From Roseomonas sp. CECT 9278 (GTDB taxonomy: Bacteria; Pseudomonadota; Alphaproteobacteria; Acetobacterales; Acetobacteraceae), in assembly GCF_918698155.1 (NCBI RefSeq), contig NZ_CAKKLX010000022.1:1-64000 (forward strand): a stretch of DNA of 64,000 bases, written 5' to 3'. Shown here in pieces: positions 28,285 through 36,471 of this stretch; position 1 is the stretch's first letter; each line of letters opens with the position of its first letter. A program made the translations under genes and the position numbers. The notes under the pieces are model-generated. The model saw only the letters and a program-made list of their open reading frames with translations. It did no database searches and had not been told where the DNA came from.

Positions 28285-29190
28285 ATGATTCCCCTGCCGA
28301 GTCCCCAGCAGTTGCGCTACCTGGTCGCGCTTGCCGAACACAGCCATTTCGGCCGTGCCGCGGCGGCGTGCGCGGTGACCCAGTCGACCCTTTCCTCGGG
28401 CATCCTGGCGCTCGAGCGCCAGATCGATGCGCCACTGCTGGAGCGAACGGGTGGCAAGCGACCGGTCTTCACGCCGCTTGGGCGCGACCTGGTCGGGCGT
28501 GCCCGGATGGCGCTCGCCTCGCTGACCGCCTTCGTGGAGACGGTCGATGCCGCGCGGGAGCCGCTGACCGGTTCGTTGCGGCTTGGCATCATCCCGACCA
28601 TTGCGCCGTTCCTGCTGCCGCGGCTGATGCCACGCCTGCGCGCGGCCTATCCCCGCCTGCATCTGTGGCTGCGGGAGGACCTGACCGACGCCTTGCGGAG
28701 TGGCCTGGAGACCGGGCGGCTCGACCTGCTGCTGGTCACACTGCCGAGCGATTGCGGCGACGCCGAGACCCTGAGCATCGGCGAGGACCCGCTGTCGATC
28801 GCCTGCGCCCCGGGCCATCGCCTGGCGCAGGGCGACGCGATCGCGCCGGCGGCGCTCGCCGGCGAGAGGCTGCTGCTGCTGGAACAGGGCCATTGCCTGC
28901 GTGACCAGGCGCTGGCCGCCTGCGGACTGCCGGCGGCGCCGCTGTCGGAGGAATTCGGCGCCACGTCCCTGCACACGCTGGTGCAGATGGCGGCCGGCGG
29001 CCTGGGCGTGACCATCCTGCCGCGCCTTGCCCTCGCCGGCGGCGTCGCAATGGGCGCCGAGGTCGCGGTGCGGCCGCTGGCCGGCGGCGCCGCGCGGCGG
29101 ATCGGGCTGGCCTGGCGCGCGCGCAGCCCGCGTGCGGCGGAGTTCCACGCCCTGGCCCCTTCCATTGCCGCGGCGCTCGCTGACCTGTAG
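28285..29190 (+). CDS. oxyR: OxyR-type LysR hydrogen-peroxide sensor
   Basis: A 301-residue LysR-family regulator. The N-terminal winged helix-turn-helix (about 5-65) reads HFGRAAAACAVTQSTLS. The effector domain contains C204 in GHCLRDQAL and C213, nine residues apart, exactly like the redox pair C199/C208 of E. coli OxyR. It should therefore sense peroxide by disulfide formation and regulate catalase or peroxiredoxin genes. None of those targets lies in the window: the upstream gene is the FNR-type regulator (91-bp gap) and downstream is a DUF533 protein. Confidence 0.93.
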   Translation: MIPLPSPQQLRYLVALAEHSHFGRAAAACAVTQSTLSSGILALERQIDAPLLERTGGKRPVFTPLGRDLVGRARMALASLTAFVETVDAAREPLTGSLRLGIIPTIAPFLLPRLMPRLRAAYPRLHLWLREDLTDALRSGLETGRLDLLLVTLPSDCGDAETLSIGEDPLSIACAPGHRLAQGDAIAPAALAGERLLLLEQGHCLRDQALAACGLPAAPLSEEFGATSLHTLVQMAAGGLGVTILPRLALAGGVAMGAEVAVRPLAGGAARRIGLAWRARSPRAAEFHALAPSIAAALADL

Positions 29191-29219
29191 CAACGCGGTC
29201 GTGCGGAGGGAGCCGGCGG

Positions 29220-29957
29220 ATGGCGCAGTTCGACCTTGGCGGTGTGCTGGGCGCGGTCCTGGGCGGCGGCGGGCCAGCCCGTGGGACGCGCCGGCGGCCG
29301 GCGGCGCGGGGCGGGCAGGATCTTGGCCGTGCCCTGGCGATGCTGGCCGGTGTCGCGATCGAGGCGATGTCCAAGTCCCAGCAGCAGCCCGCACCCTCGC
29401 CGCCGCCGCCGCCCATGCCCGCGAAATCACGACCCGCGAACGCCCCGGGCAAGCCGGCGGCGCTGCCGGGGGGCACGAAATCCGCCCGCGGCAGCGTGCC
29501 CGTTGCGGGGCGCGATCCCTGGGGCGGCGCGGCCTCCGGCAAGCCGGCGCCGGGCGACACCTGGGCGCCGGTGCCCGGCATGCCCGCGCCGCCGCCGATC
29601 TCGGCCGAGGATCGCGAGGGCCTGCTGATGCTTCGCGCCATGATCGCCGCGGCCAAGGCGGATGGCCATGTCGATTCCGACGAGCGCGGGCGCATCGCCG
29701 ACCAGCTGGATGCCGCCGGTCTGGGCCAGGCGGCGCGCGACGCCGTGCTGGCGGAATTCGACCGCACGGTTGCCCCCGAGGCGCTGGCGCGCGAGGCGCA
29801 GGATCCGATGCTGGCCGCGCAGGTCTATGCCGCCGCGGTGGCCGGTGCCGCCTCGGTCGAAGGGGCGGAACGCGCCTGGCTGGATGGCTTCGCCAAGGCG
29901 CTGCGGCTCGACCGCGCCGCGGCCGAGGCCATCGAACGTCGCATTCGGGGAGGCTGA
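29220..29957 (+). CDS. DUF533 (TerB-like/YebE) protein
   Basis: A 245-residue protein with a short glycine-rich N-terminus, a low-complexity Pro/Ala-rich linker (about 55-125), and a C-terminal helical domain typical of DUF533/TerB-like proteins (MLRAMIAAAKADGHVDSDERGRI, then VEGAERAWLDGFAKALRL). The D-x-H-V-D-x-D-E pattern could bind metal. Function is unknown; relatives are inner-membrane or periplasm-facing. GGAGGGAG precedes the ATG. It is 4 nt before the acyl-CoA dehydrogenase-like gene, so the two probably share a transcript. Confidence 0.8.
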   Translation: MAQFDLGGVLGAVLGGGGPARGTRRRPAARGGQDLGRALAMLAGVAIEAMSKSQQQPAPSPPPPPMPAKSRPANAPGKPAALPGGTKSARGSVPVAGRDPWGGAASGKPAPGDTWAPVPGMPAPPPISAEDREGLLMLRAMIAAAKADGHVDSDERGRIADQLDAAGLGQAARDAVLAEFDRTVAPEALAREAQDPMLAAQVYAAAVAGAASVEGAERAWLDGFAKALRLDRAAAEAIERRIRGG

Positions 29958-29961
29958 CACC

Positions 29962-31191
29962 ATGGATGGATTGACCGACGCCGAGGCCCGGCTGCGCGAC
30001 CGGGCCCGCGAGCTCGCCCGCGCGGCCGCCGACCAGGCCGCCGCCACCGACCGCGCCGAGCAATACCCCTGGCCGATGGTCGCGCGCATGACCGAGGCCG
30101 GCTTCATGGGCCTGACCATCCCGCGCGAATGGGGCGGGCCCGGCCTGTCCTATTTCGACGCGGTGCTGGTGATCGAGGAATTCGCCAAGGCCTGCGCCGT
30201 GTGCGGGCGGATCGCGGTGGAAGCGAACATGGGCGCGGTCGGCGCCATCATGGCCTATGGCACGCCGGCCCAGAAGCGCATCGCGGCCGAACTGGTGCTG
30301 GCCGGCGACAAGCCCGCCATCCTGATCACCGAGCCTGAGGCCGGCTCCGCCGCCACCGACATGCGCACCCGCGCCGTGCGCCACGGCGACGACTGGGTGA
30401 TCGAGGGCGACAAGACCTGGATCACCGGCGGCGGCGTCTCCCGCCTGCATCTGGTCTTCGCGCGCGCCTTCGAGGGCGGCGAGGAGAAGGGCATCGGCGG
30501 CTTCATCGTGGCCCGCACCGGGGAGGGCATGCCCGATGGCATGACCGCCGAGCGCATCCCGTCCATGGGCCTGCGCGGCATGCCGGAGGCCAATATCGCC
30601 ATGCGCGGCCTGGTGGTGCCGGATGCCATGGTGTTGCGCCCGCCCGGCGGCTGGGCGCGCGGCTTCGGGCGGCTGATGGACGCCTATAACGGCCAGCGCG
30701 TGGGCGCGGCGACGGTGGCGCTTGGCCTGGCGGCGGGTGCCTATGACCACGCGCTGGACCGTGCCCAGGCGCGCCGGCAGTTCGGCCGGCCGATCGCCGA
30801 GTTCCAGGGCCTCGCCTGGATGCTGGCGGACATGTCGATCGAGCTCGAGGCCTCGCGCGCGCTGGTCTGGCGCGCGGCACGCTCGGCCGGGCCGAACGGC
30901 TTCCCGGACCGGCTGGCGGCGGCGCAGGCCAAGGTGATGGCGGCCGACATGGCGATCCGCGTGACCAACCAGGCGCTGCAGGTCTGGGGCGCGGCGGGGT
31001 ATTCGCGCGACAACCCGATGGAACGCTACGTGCGCGACGCAAGGATGTTCGCCATCGCCGGCGGCACGGCGCAGGTGCTGCGGACGCAGGTGGCGGAACA
31101 GATCCTGGGCCGCAAGCTGCCGCAGACGCGCGACGGCTTCGCGCGCATCGCGGCCGAGGAGAGCGCCGCGCGCCGCACCGCCGCGGAGTGA
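29962..31191 (+). CDS. acyl-CoA dehydrogenase homologue, probable 3-sulfinopropionyl-CoA desulfinase type
   Basis: A 409-residue flavoprotein of the acyl-CoA dehydrogenase fold. The usual catalytic Glu (YEGT) is missing: the site reads AIAGGT. The alternative base position is Gln245 in YNGQRVG. Arg83 in ACAVCGRI is present. In the desulfinase AcdDPN7 of Advenella, Arg84 is essential and Gln246 replaces the base (from memory), and the flanking segments (GDKPAI, FARAF, MERYVRDARMF) look alike. That enzyme releases sulfite from 3-sulfinopropionyl-CoA, giving propionyl-CoA. So desulfination rather than dehydrogenation is the better guess. GGGGAGG precedes ATG 29962. It is co-transcribed with the DUF533 gene. 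Confidence 0.75.
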   Translation: MDGLTDAEARLRDRARELARAAADQAAATDRAEQYPWPMVARMTEAGFMGLTIPREWGGPGLSYFDAVLVIEEFAKACAVCGRIAVEANMGAVGAIMAYGTPAQKRIAAELVLAGDKPAILITEPEAGSAATDMRTRAVRHGDDWVIEGDKTWITGGGVSRLHLVFARAFEGGEEKGIGGFIVARTGEGMPDGMTAERIPSMGLRGMPEANIAMRGLVVPDAMVLRPPGGWARGFGRLMDAYNGQRVGAATVALGLAAGAYDHALDRAQARRQFGRPIAEFQGLAWMLADMSIELEASRALVWRAARSAGPNGFPDRLAAAQAKVMAADMAIRVTNQALQVWGAAGYSRDNPMERYVRDARMFAIAGGTAQVLRTQVAEQILGRKLPQTRDGFARIAAEESAARRTAAE

Positions 31192-31246
31192 CGGGCGCGC
31201 GCCGGCCGATCTGCCGCGGGCGGGCCGTGGCGCCCGTCGGCCGCCG

Positions 31247-32362
31247 TCAGCCCAGCGGCCCGGTGCGGAACAGCGTCACGCGCAGCCCGCCATGCGGCAC
31301 CGGTGGCCCGGGCGTGAGGAAGGGCAGGGCCGTCGCGTGCGCCAGCTTCGCCTCCTGCGCCACCAGGCCCACGCGCCAGCCGGCGAAGCGTGTCGTCAGA
31401 ACCTGGCCGAGCGTCCGATACAGCGGTTCCAGTCTGGCGCCCTCGCCGAGTCGCGCGCCGAAGGGCGGGTTCATGATGACCAGCCCGGGCGGTCCCTCGG
31501 GCGGCTGCAGCGCGCTGATCGCGCCCTGCCTGAATTCTGTGCTCGCGCCTACGCCGGCGCGTTCGGCATTGGCCTGGCTCATGGCGATCGCGCCCGCATC
31601 GCGGTCGCGGCCGTGGCACAGGATGTCCTGTCCGGGCGCGCGCGTGACCGCGCGCATGCGGCCCCAGGCCTCGGCGTCGAAGGTCGCCAGCTGTTCGAAG
31701 GCGAAGGCGCGGGCGCGGCCGGGATTGAGCCGTGCGGCGATCTCGGCGGCCTCGATCACGAAGGTGCCGGACCCGCACATGGGGTCGAGCATCGGCTCGG
31801 TGCCCTCGTACCCGCATTGGCGCAGGAACAGTGCGGCCATGGTCTCGCGCAGCGGGGCGGCGTTCACCGCCTGCTTGTAGCCGCGCTTGTGCAGCGGTTC
31901 GCCCGACGTATCGATGCTGAGGGTGCAGAGATCCTTCTCGACGCGCGCCATCACCACCACCGCGGCATCGGACGATTCCGGCGCGCCGGTCGCGTCGCGG
32001 ATGGCGGTGGCGACGCGCTGCGCCACCGCGCCGCTATGGTACAGGCGCGATCCGGCGCAGGACGCCTCGACCCGGAACGGCACGTTGCGACGCAGGACAT
32101 CCGTCCAGGGGACACGATGGGCCAGCGTGTCGAGCTGCGCCATGTGCACCACGCGGAAGGCCGCGATGCGCGCCAGCACGCTGCCCGCGCCGCGCAGCCA
32201 CAGGTTGGCGCGCCAGACCTCGGGCCAGCCCCCCCGCGTGACCACCCCGCCAGACGTCACCGTCGGGCGCTTGAAGCCCTTCAACCGCACTTCCTCGGCC
32301 AGCACGGGCTCCAGCCCGGGCACGGTCGACAGGAAGATCTCGAAGTCGCTGGCGCTGGTCAT
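31247..32362 (-). CDS. THUMP-domain class I SAM-dependent RNA methyltransferase (RlmL-like)
   Basis: A 371-residue RNA methyltransferase. The N-terminal ferredoxin-like and THUMP domain covers about 1-155, followed by a Rossmann methyltransferase with the SAM motif LDPMCGSGTFVIEAAEI and the NPPF catalytic motif (IMNPPFGARL), typical of N2-guanine methylation. It corresponds to the N-terminal (m2G2445) half of E. coli RlmL, without the RlmK half, which is common in alphaproteobacteria. The target is most likely 23S rRNA. The start at 32362 begins just before the family N-terminus; longer in-frame extensions are antisense to other genes. Divergent from rpmJ. Confidence 0.88.
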   Translation of the reverse strand: MTSASDFEIFLSTVPGLEPVLAEEVRLKGFKRPTVTSGGVVTRGGWPEVWRANLWLRGAGSVLARIAAFRVVHMAQLDTLAHRVPWTDVLRRNVPFRVEASCAGSRLYHSGAVAQRVATAIRDATGAPESSDAAVVVMARVEKDLCTLSIDTSGEPLHKRGYKQAVNAAPLRETMAALFLRQCGYEGTEPMLDPMCGSGTFVIEAAEIAARLNPGRARAFAFEQLATFDAEAWGRMRAVTRAPGQDILCHGRDRDAGAIAMSQANAERAGVGASTEFRQGAISALQPPEGPPGLVIMNPPFGARLGEGARLEPLYRTLGQVLTTRFAGWRVGLVAQEAKLAHATALPFLTPGPPVPHGGLRVTLFRTGPLG

Positions 32363-32528
32363 CGCATCCGGTTCGGAGCAGGGGGGGCGGCCTTGGGGCC
32401 TCGGGCGCGGCGTGGTTCGGCGCCGGCATCCACGCCGCCGCCGCCCTATACCGGCGCGCGCGACCGAGGGCCATGGCGCTGCCGTGCGCGCCCCGCCAGG
32501 CCTGGCGCGACGCGCCCTCCGCGGACGG

Positions 32529-32557
32529 TTGACTTGCCCGCCGCCCCCCCCTAGAAG
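32529..32557 (+). promoter_or_regulatory. sigma-70 promoter of rpmJ
   Basis: TTGACT (32529-32534) and TAGAAG (32552-32557) are separated by exactly 17 nt. They lie 22 nt before the rpmJ start, with AAGAGG (32567-32572) as ribosome site, giving a very short leader. Confidence 0.7.
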
Positions 32558-32578
32558 CGCGCCTCCAAGAGGTTGGCC

Positions 32579-32704
32579 ATGAAGATCCGCAATTCCCTGA
32601 AGACCGCCAAGACCCGCGACAAGAACTGCGTCCTGGTGCGCCGGCGTGGTCGTGTCTACGTGATCAACAAGAAGAACCCGCGCCTGAAGGCCCGCCAGGG
32701 CTGA
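32579..32704 (+). CDS. rpmJ: 50S ribosomal protein L36 (zinc-free form)
   Basis: A 41-residue basic protein starting [16 protein letters not shown] and containing [16 protein letters not shown], which is unmistakably bacterial L36. It has a single Cys (C17), so the four zinc ligands of the C+ form are absent; this is the zinc-independent type found in alphaproteobacteria. It is monocistronic between a good sigma-70 promoter and a strong terminator, away from the large ribosomal operons. The ribosome site AAGAGG is six bases from the ATG. Confidence 0.97.
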   Translation: MKIRNSLKTAKTRDKNCVLVRRRGRVYVINKKNPRLKARQG

Positions 32705-32735
32705 GGCGTCGGCAGCCGCACGCGCGACTGCCTTG

Positions 32736-32756
32736 AGGGGGGCTTCGGCCCCCCTT
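32736..32756 (+). terminator. rho-independent terminator of rpmJ
   Basis: A perfect stem, A-GGGGGG-C with G-CCCCCC-T, closed by the stable TTCG tetraloop (32744-32747), lies 31 nt after the rpmJ stop and is followed by TT. It may also act on the convergent minus-strand gene ending at 32782. Confidence 0.8.
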
Positions 32757-32781
32757 CGCGTTCCCGGGTGCCGATGTCGGT

Positions 32782-33156
32782 CTATTTCCCCGTCGCGCCG
32801 CCTGGCTGCATGACCTCTGTGCCGATGCCACCGCCCTGGCCCTGGGTCCAGGTGCCCAGCAGCCGACCATCGGCCTGCACCGCATAGGCCGCGACCCCGG
32901 TCTGCCCGCCCATCGTGTAGCCGACCACCAGCAGCGGGCCCTGCGGTATCAGGATGCCAACGCCCGACGCCGTGTCGTTGCCGACGCGCCAGGTGACGCG
33001 CCAGGTGTTTTGCCCCAGTGGCGCGAGGGTGGCGGTTCCTTCGTAGCGCGACCCATCGGCGCTCTGCCCCTCCACGCCGTAGGTCCCGGCGCGCTGCGCC
33101 AGGGCCGGCGCAGCGAGGCCGGTCACGAACGCCGTTGCCAGCAGGAAGTGTCGCAT
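32782..33156 (-). CDS. small secreted protein of unknown function
   Basis: A 124-residue protein with a Sec signal (MRHFLLATAFVTGLAAPALAQ, cleavage after residue 20 or 21). The mature part of about 100 residues is predicted all-beta, rich in Gly, Thr and Val (GTYGVEGQSADGSRYEG, WRVGNDTASGVGIL), with no Cys and no catalytic motif. It resembles periplasmic proteins annotated only as hypothetical or fibronectin-binding-like. GGAGGATCGAGCG before the ATG is a strong ribosome site. It is divergent from glcD. Confidence 0.75.
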   Translation of the reverse strand: MRHFLLATAFVTGLAAPALAQRAGTYGVEGQSADGSRYEGTATLAPLGQNTWRVTWRVGNDTASGVGILIPQGPLLVVGYTMGGQTGVAAYAVQADGRLLGTWTQGQGGGIGTEVMQPGGATGK

Positions 33157-33295
33157 CGCTCGATCCTCCGGGGGGGGGGCCGGATGCGGCGCCCCGGCGG
33201 ATGCTGCGCCGGTCGTCTCCCGTGCGCAACGGCCGTTCCCGCTTGCCGCTGCGCCCCGTCATGCGCATCTTCCGACTGCAACGAGGAAGCCCGCC

Positions 33296-34741
33296 GTGAT
33301 CGCGCAACCCGCCCCGAAGCCCGAGATCCTCGCCCGCCGCGAGGAGATCCTTGCCGCGCTGAGCGCCCTGGTGCCCGGCGACGGCGTGATCGGCGACGAA
33401 ACCCGCCTGAAGCCCTACGAGACCGACGGCCTGGCTGCGTACCGCCAGGTGCCGCTCGCGGTCGTGCTGCCACGCACCACGGAACAGGTTGCCGCCGTGC
33501 TGCGCTATTGCCACCAGACCGGCCTGCGCGTGGTGCCGCGCGGCGCCGGGACGTCGCTGTCCGGCGGCGCGCTGCCGCTCGCGGATGCCGTGGTCATCGG
33601 CCTGATGCGCATGAACCGCATCCTCGATATCGACCTCGATGACCGCTTCGCCGTGGTGGAGGCGGGGGTCACCAATATCGGCATCACCAAGGCCGTCGAG
33701 GGCGATGGCTTTTTCTATGCGCCCGACCCGTCGTCGCAGTTGGCCTGCATGATCGGCGGCAACGTGATGATGAATTCGGGCGGCGCGCATTGCCTGAAAT
33801 ACGGCGTCACCGCGAACAACCTGCTCGGCCTGAAGTTCGTCACGATCGAAGGCGAGGTGATCGACATCGGCGGCGCGCACCTCGATGCCGCCGGCTATGA
33901 CTGGCTCGGGCTGATCACCGGGTCCGAAGGCCAGCTCGGCATCGTCACGGAAGTGACCGTGCGCATCCTGCGCGGGCCGGAGGGCGCGCGCGCCATGCTC
34001 GCCGCCTTCAAGGGCACCGAGATCGCCGGTGCCGCGGTCGATGCCATCATCGGGTCGGGCATCATCCCCGTGGCGCTCGAGTTCATGGACAAGCCCTGCA
34101 TCCACGCCTGCGAGGCCTTCGCCCATGCAGGCTACCCTCTCGATGCCGAGGCGATGCTGATCATCGAGGTCGAGGGCAGCACCGCCGAGCAGGAAGACCT
34201 GCTGAACCGCATCAAGGCGATCTGCGAGCGCTTCGACCCGATCAGCCTGAAGGTCGCCGAGTCGGCGGAGCAGTCGCTGGCGATCTGGAAGGGCCGCAAG
34301 GGCGCCTTCGGCGCGGTGGGGCGCATCAGCCCGGACTACCTGTGCATGGACGGCACCATCCCGACCTCCGAACTGCCCTTCGTGCTGAAGCGCATCGGCG
34401 AGATGAGTACGCAATTCGACCTCAAGGTCGCGAACGTGTTCCACGCCGGTGACGGCAACCTGCATCCGCTCATCATGTTCGATGCCAACGACCCCGACAG
34501 CTTCCGCCGTGCCGAGGCCTTCGGCGCCGCCATCCTGACGCTCTGCGTGGAGGTGGGCGGCTGCCTGACCGGCGAGCATGGCGTCGGTGTCGAGAAGCGC
34601 GACCTGATGAGCGTGCAGTTCACCGCGCGCGAGCTCGACCAGCAGCGCGCGCTCAAGACGGCCTTCGACCCGCAATGGCTGCTGAACCCGTCCAAGGTGT
34701 TTCCGCTGGACGGCGCGCCCCTGGCGATGGCGGCCGAATGA
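33296..34741 (+). CDS. glcD: glycolate oxidase subunit GlcD (FAD-linked)
   Basis: A 481-residue FAD-binding oxidase subunit. The PCMH-type FAD domain contains VPRGAGTSLSGGALPL and PDPSSQLACMIGGNVMMNSGG. The C-terminal FAD-oxidase domain ends with GEHGVGVEKRDLM. GlcD oxidises glycolate to glyoxylate with GlcE and the iron-sulfur GlcF. D-lactate dehydrogenases are close relatives, but the immediately following glcE supports glycolate. GTG start with AGGAAG upstream. It overlaps glcE by 4 nt (ATGA). Confidence 0.93.
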   Translation: MIAQPAPKPEILARREEILAALSALVPGDGVIGDETRLKPYETDGLAAYRQVPLAVVLPRTTEQVAAVLRYCHQTGLRVVPRGAGTSLSGGALPLADAVVIGLMRMNRILDIDLDDRFAVVEAGVTNIGITKAVEGDGFFYAPDPSSQLACMIGGNVMMNSGGAHCLKYGVTANNLLGLKFVTIEGEVIDIGGAHLDAAGYDWLGLITGSEGQLGIVTEVTVRILRGPEGARAMLAAFKGTEIAGAAVDAIIGSGIIPVALEFMDKPCIHACEAFAHAGYPLDAEAMLIIEVEGSTAEQEDLLNRIKAICERFDPISLKVAESAEQSLAIWKGRKGAFGAVGRISPDYLCMDGTIPTSELPFVLKRIGEMSTQFDLKVANVFHAGDGNLHPLIMFDANDPDSFRRAEAFGAAILTLCVEVGGCLTGEHGVGVEKRDLMSVQFTARELDQQRALKTAFDPQWLLNPSKVFPLDGAPLAMAAE

Positions 34742-35910
34742 CCGACGCGCTGGGACCCGCCGACGAAGCCGGGGTCGCCGCGGTCGTCGCCGCCGCCCAT
34801 GCGGCGCGCGAACCGCTCGCGATCGAAGGCAATGGCACGAAGCGCGGGGTGCTGCGGCCGGTCCAGGCGGCGCGCACGCTCTCGGTGCGCAACCTGTCGG
34901 GCATCACGCTCTATCGCCCGTCCGAGCTCGTGCTGTCGGCGCGCGCCGGCACGCCGATCCCCGAGATCGAGGCGGCGCTGGCCGAACGGGGCCAGCACCT
35001 CATCGCCGAGCCACCCGACCTGCGCGCGCTGCTCGGCGGCGACGATCCGGCCACGCTGGGCGGGACGGTCGCGGCCAACCTTTCGGGCCCGCGGCGCATC
35101 GCCTGGGGTGCGATGCGCGACCATGTGCTGGGCGTGCGCTTCGTGAACGGGGCGGGCGAGGTGCTGCGCTCCGGCGGGCGCGTGCTGAAGAACGTCACCG
35201 GGCTTGATCTGTGCAAGCTGCTGGCGGGGTCCTACGGCACGCTCGGCGTGCTGACCGAGGTCACCCTCAAGGTGCTGCCGGCACCCGAGGCCACCGCGAC
35301 CCTGCTGCTCCGCGTGCCGGACCTCGATGCCGGCGTGCGCGCGCTGTCGGCCGGTCTCGGCAGCCCCTTTGGCGTGAGCGGCGCGGCGCTGCTGCCCGGC
35401 ACGCCGGACCTGGCCGCCTTGCGGCTGGAGGATTTCGCCGCCTCGGTGGCGTATCGGATTGGCCGGCTGCGGGATGATCTCGCGGGTTTCGGCGATGCCT
35501 CCATCATCGAGGGGGAGGCGAGCCGCGCCTTCTGGCGCGAGATCCGCGACGCGGCGCCGCTGGCCGCGCAGCCGCAGGAGGCGGTGTGGCGCCTCTCGGT
35601 GCGACCTTCCGCCGGGCCGGCGGTGGCACGCGTCGCGCAGGCGCTGGGCGGGCGGGCGCTGCTCGACTGGGGCGGTGGGCTGGCCTGGGTGGCGGCGCCG
35701 GCCGATGCTGCGACGCATGATGCGCTGGCGGCCGCGGCGGGCGCGACCGGCGGCACTTGCACACTGTTCCGCGCGCCCGAGGCGCTGCGCCTGGCCGTCG
35801 CCGTGCTGCCCGCCGAACCGGCCCCGCTGGCGGCGATCGGCGCGCGCGTGAAGGCGGCGCTCGACCCGGCGGGCATCCTCAATCCCGGGCGGATGCGGGC
35901 GGGCCTGTAA
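34738..35910 (+). CDS. glcE: glycolate oxidase FAD-binding subunit GlcE
   Basis: A 390-residue second FAD-binding subunit of glycolate oxidase. The FAD domain has IEGNGTKRGVLRP, GGDDPATLGGTVAANLSGPRR and LKNVTGLDLCKLLAGSYGTLG. The C-terminal part is divergent and Ala-rich, as usual for GlcE. It is coupled to glcD. The expected third gene, glcF, does not follow: the next gene, 86 nt on, is the 2Fe-2S subunit of a molybdenum hydroxylase. GlcF must be elsewhere or replaced. Confidence 0.9.
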   Translation: MTDALGPADEAGVAAVVAAAHAAREPLAIEGNGTKRGVLRPVQAARTLSVRNLSGITLYRPSELVLSARAGTPIPEIEAALAERGQHLIAEPPDLRALLGGDDPATLGGTVAANLSGPRRIAWGAMRDHVLGVRFVNGAGEVLRSGGRVLKNVTGLDLCKLLAGSYGTLGVLTEVTLKVLPAPEATATLLLRVPDLDAGVRALSAGLGSPFGVSGAALLPGTPDLAALRLEDFAASVAYRIGRLRDDLAGFGDASIIEGEASRAFWREIRDAAPLAAQPQEAVWRLSVRPSAGPAVARVAQALGGRALLDWGGGLAWVAAPADAATHDALAAAAGATGGTCTLFRAPEALRLAVAVLPAEPAPLAAIGARVKAALDPAGILNPGRMRAGL

Positions 35911-35996
35911 ACTCGGGTTGAAGCGCCCATCTCGGCTGCACGCGCGTCGCGCGGATATGGCATGTTACGCGCACGGTCAGCAGAGGGGCACAGGCA

Positions 35997-36458
35997 ATGG
36001 CGAAGCTCAACGTCAATGGGCGGGTACTGGAGGTCGCGGTCGACCCGGACACCCCGCTGCTCTGGGCCATCCGCGACCATGTCGGGCTGACCGGCACGAA
36101 ATACGGCTGCGGCGTCGCGGCCTGCGGCGCCTGCACGGTGCATGTGGACGGGCAGCCGATCCGGTCCTGCTCCATGCCGGTCTCGGCCTTCCAGGAGACG
36201 CAGCGCATCGTCACCATCGAAGGGCTCTCGCCCGACGGCAACCACCCGATCCAGGTGGCGTGGCGTGCGCTGGACGTGCCGCAATGCGGCTTCTGCCAGT
36301 CCGGCATGATCATGGCCGCCGCCGCGCTGCTGGCCGAGAAGCCCCGCCCGACAGATGCCGATATCGACCAGGCGATGACCAACATCTGCCGCTGCGGCAC
36401 CTACAACCGCGTGCGCGCCGGCATCCACGCCGCCGTGCGCGGCGGCACGACGGGCTGA
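35997..36458 (+). CDS. 2Fe-2S subunit of a molybdenum hydroxylase (IorA/CoxS-like)
   Basis: A 153-residue iron-sulfur subunit of the xanthine oxidase family. The plant-type cluster cysteines are C38, C43, C46 and C58 ([15 protein letters not shown]), and the second cluster cysteines near the molybdopterin are C97, C100, C131 and C133 (CGFCQSG, CRCGTY). All eight are present. It has no signal peptide; in two-subunit systems of this type it travels folded with the Tat-exported large subunit. It lies 13 nt before the Mo subunit gene. There is no FAD subunit, so electrons probably go to a cytochrome c. Confidence 0.93.
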   Translation: MAKLNVNGRVLEVAVDPDTPLLWAIRDHVGLTGTKYGCGVAACGACTVHVDGQPIRSCSMPVSAFQETQRIVTIEGLSPDGNHPIQVAWRALDVPQCGFCQSGMIMAAAALLAEKPRPTDADIDQAMTNICRCGTYNRVRAGIHAAVRGGTTG

Positions 36459-36471
36459 GGGAGGCACGACG

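Noticed and set aside
25971-28286. A 771-residue minus-strand frame
   Set aside because: Antisense to the Bug receptor and FNR-type genes; no start context and shadow composition.
31247-34675. An 1142-residue minus-strand frame extending the RNA methyltransferase
   Set aside because: Beyond 32362 it is antisense to rpmJ and glcD, has His/Asp/Arg-rich shadow composition and no family match; the THUMP N-terminus starts at 32362.
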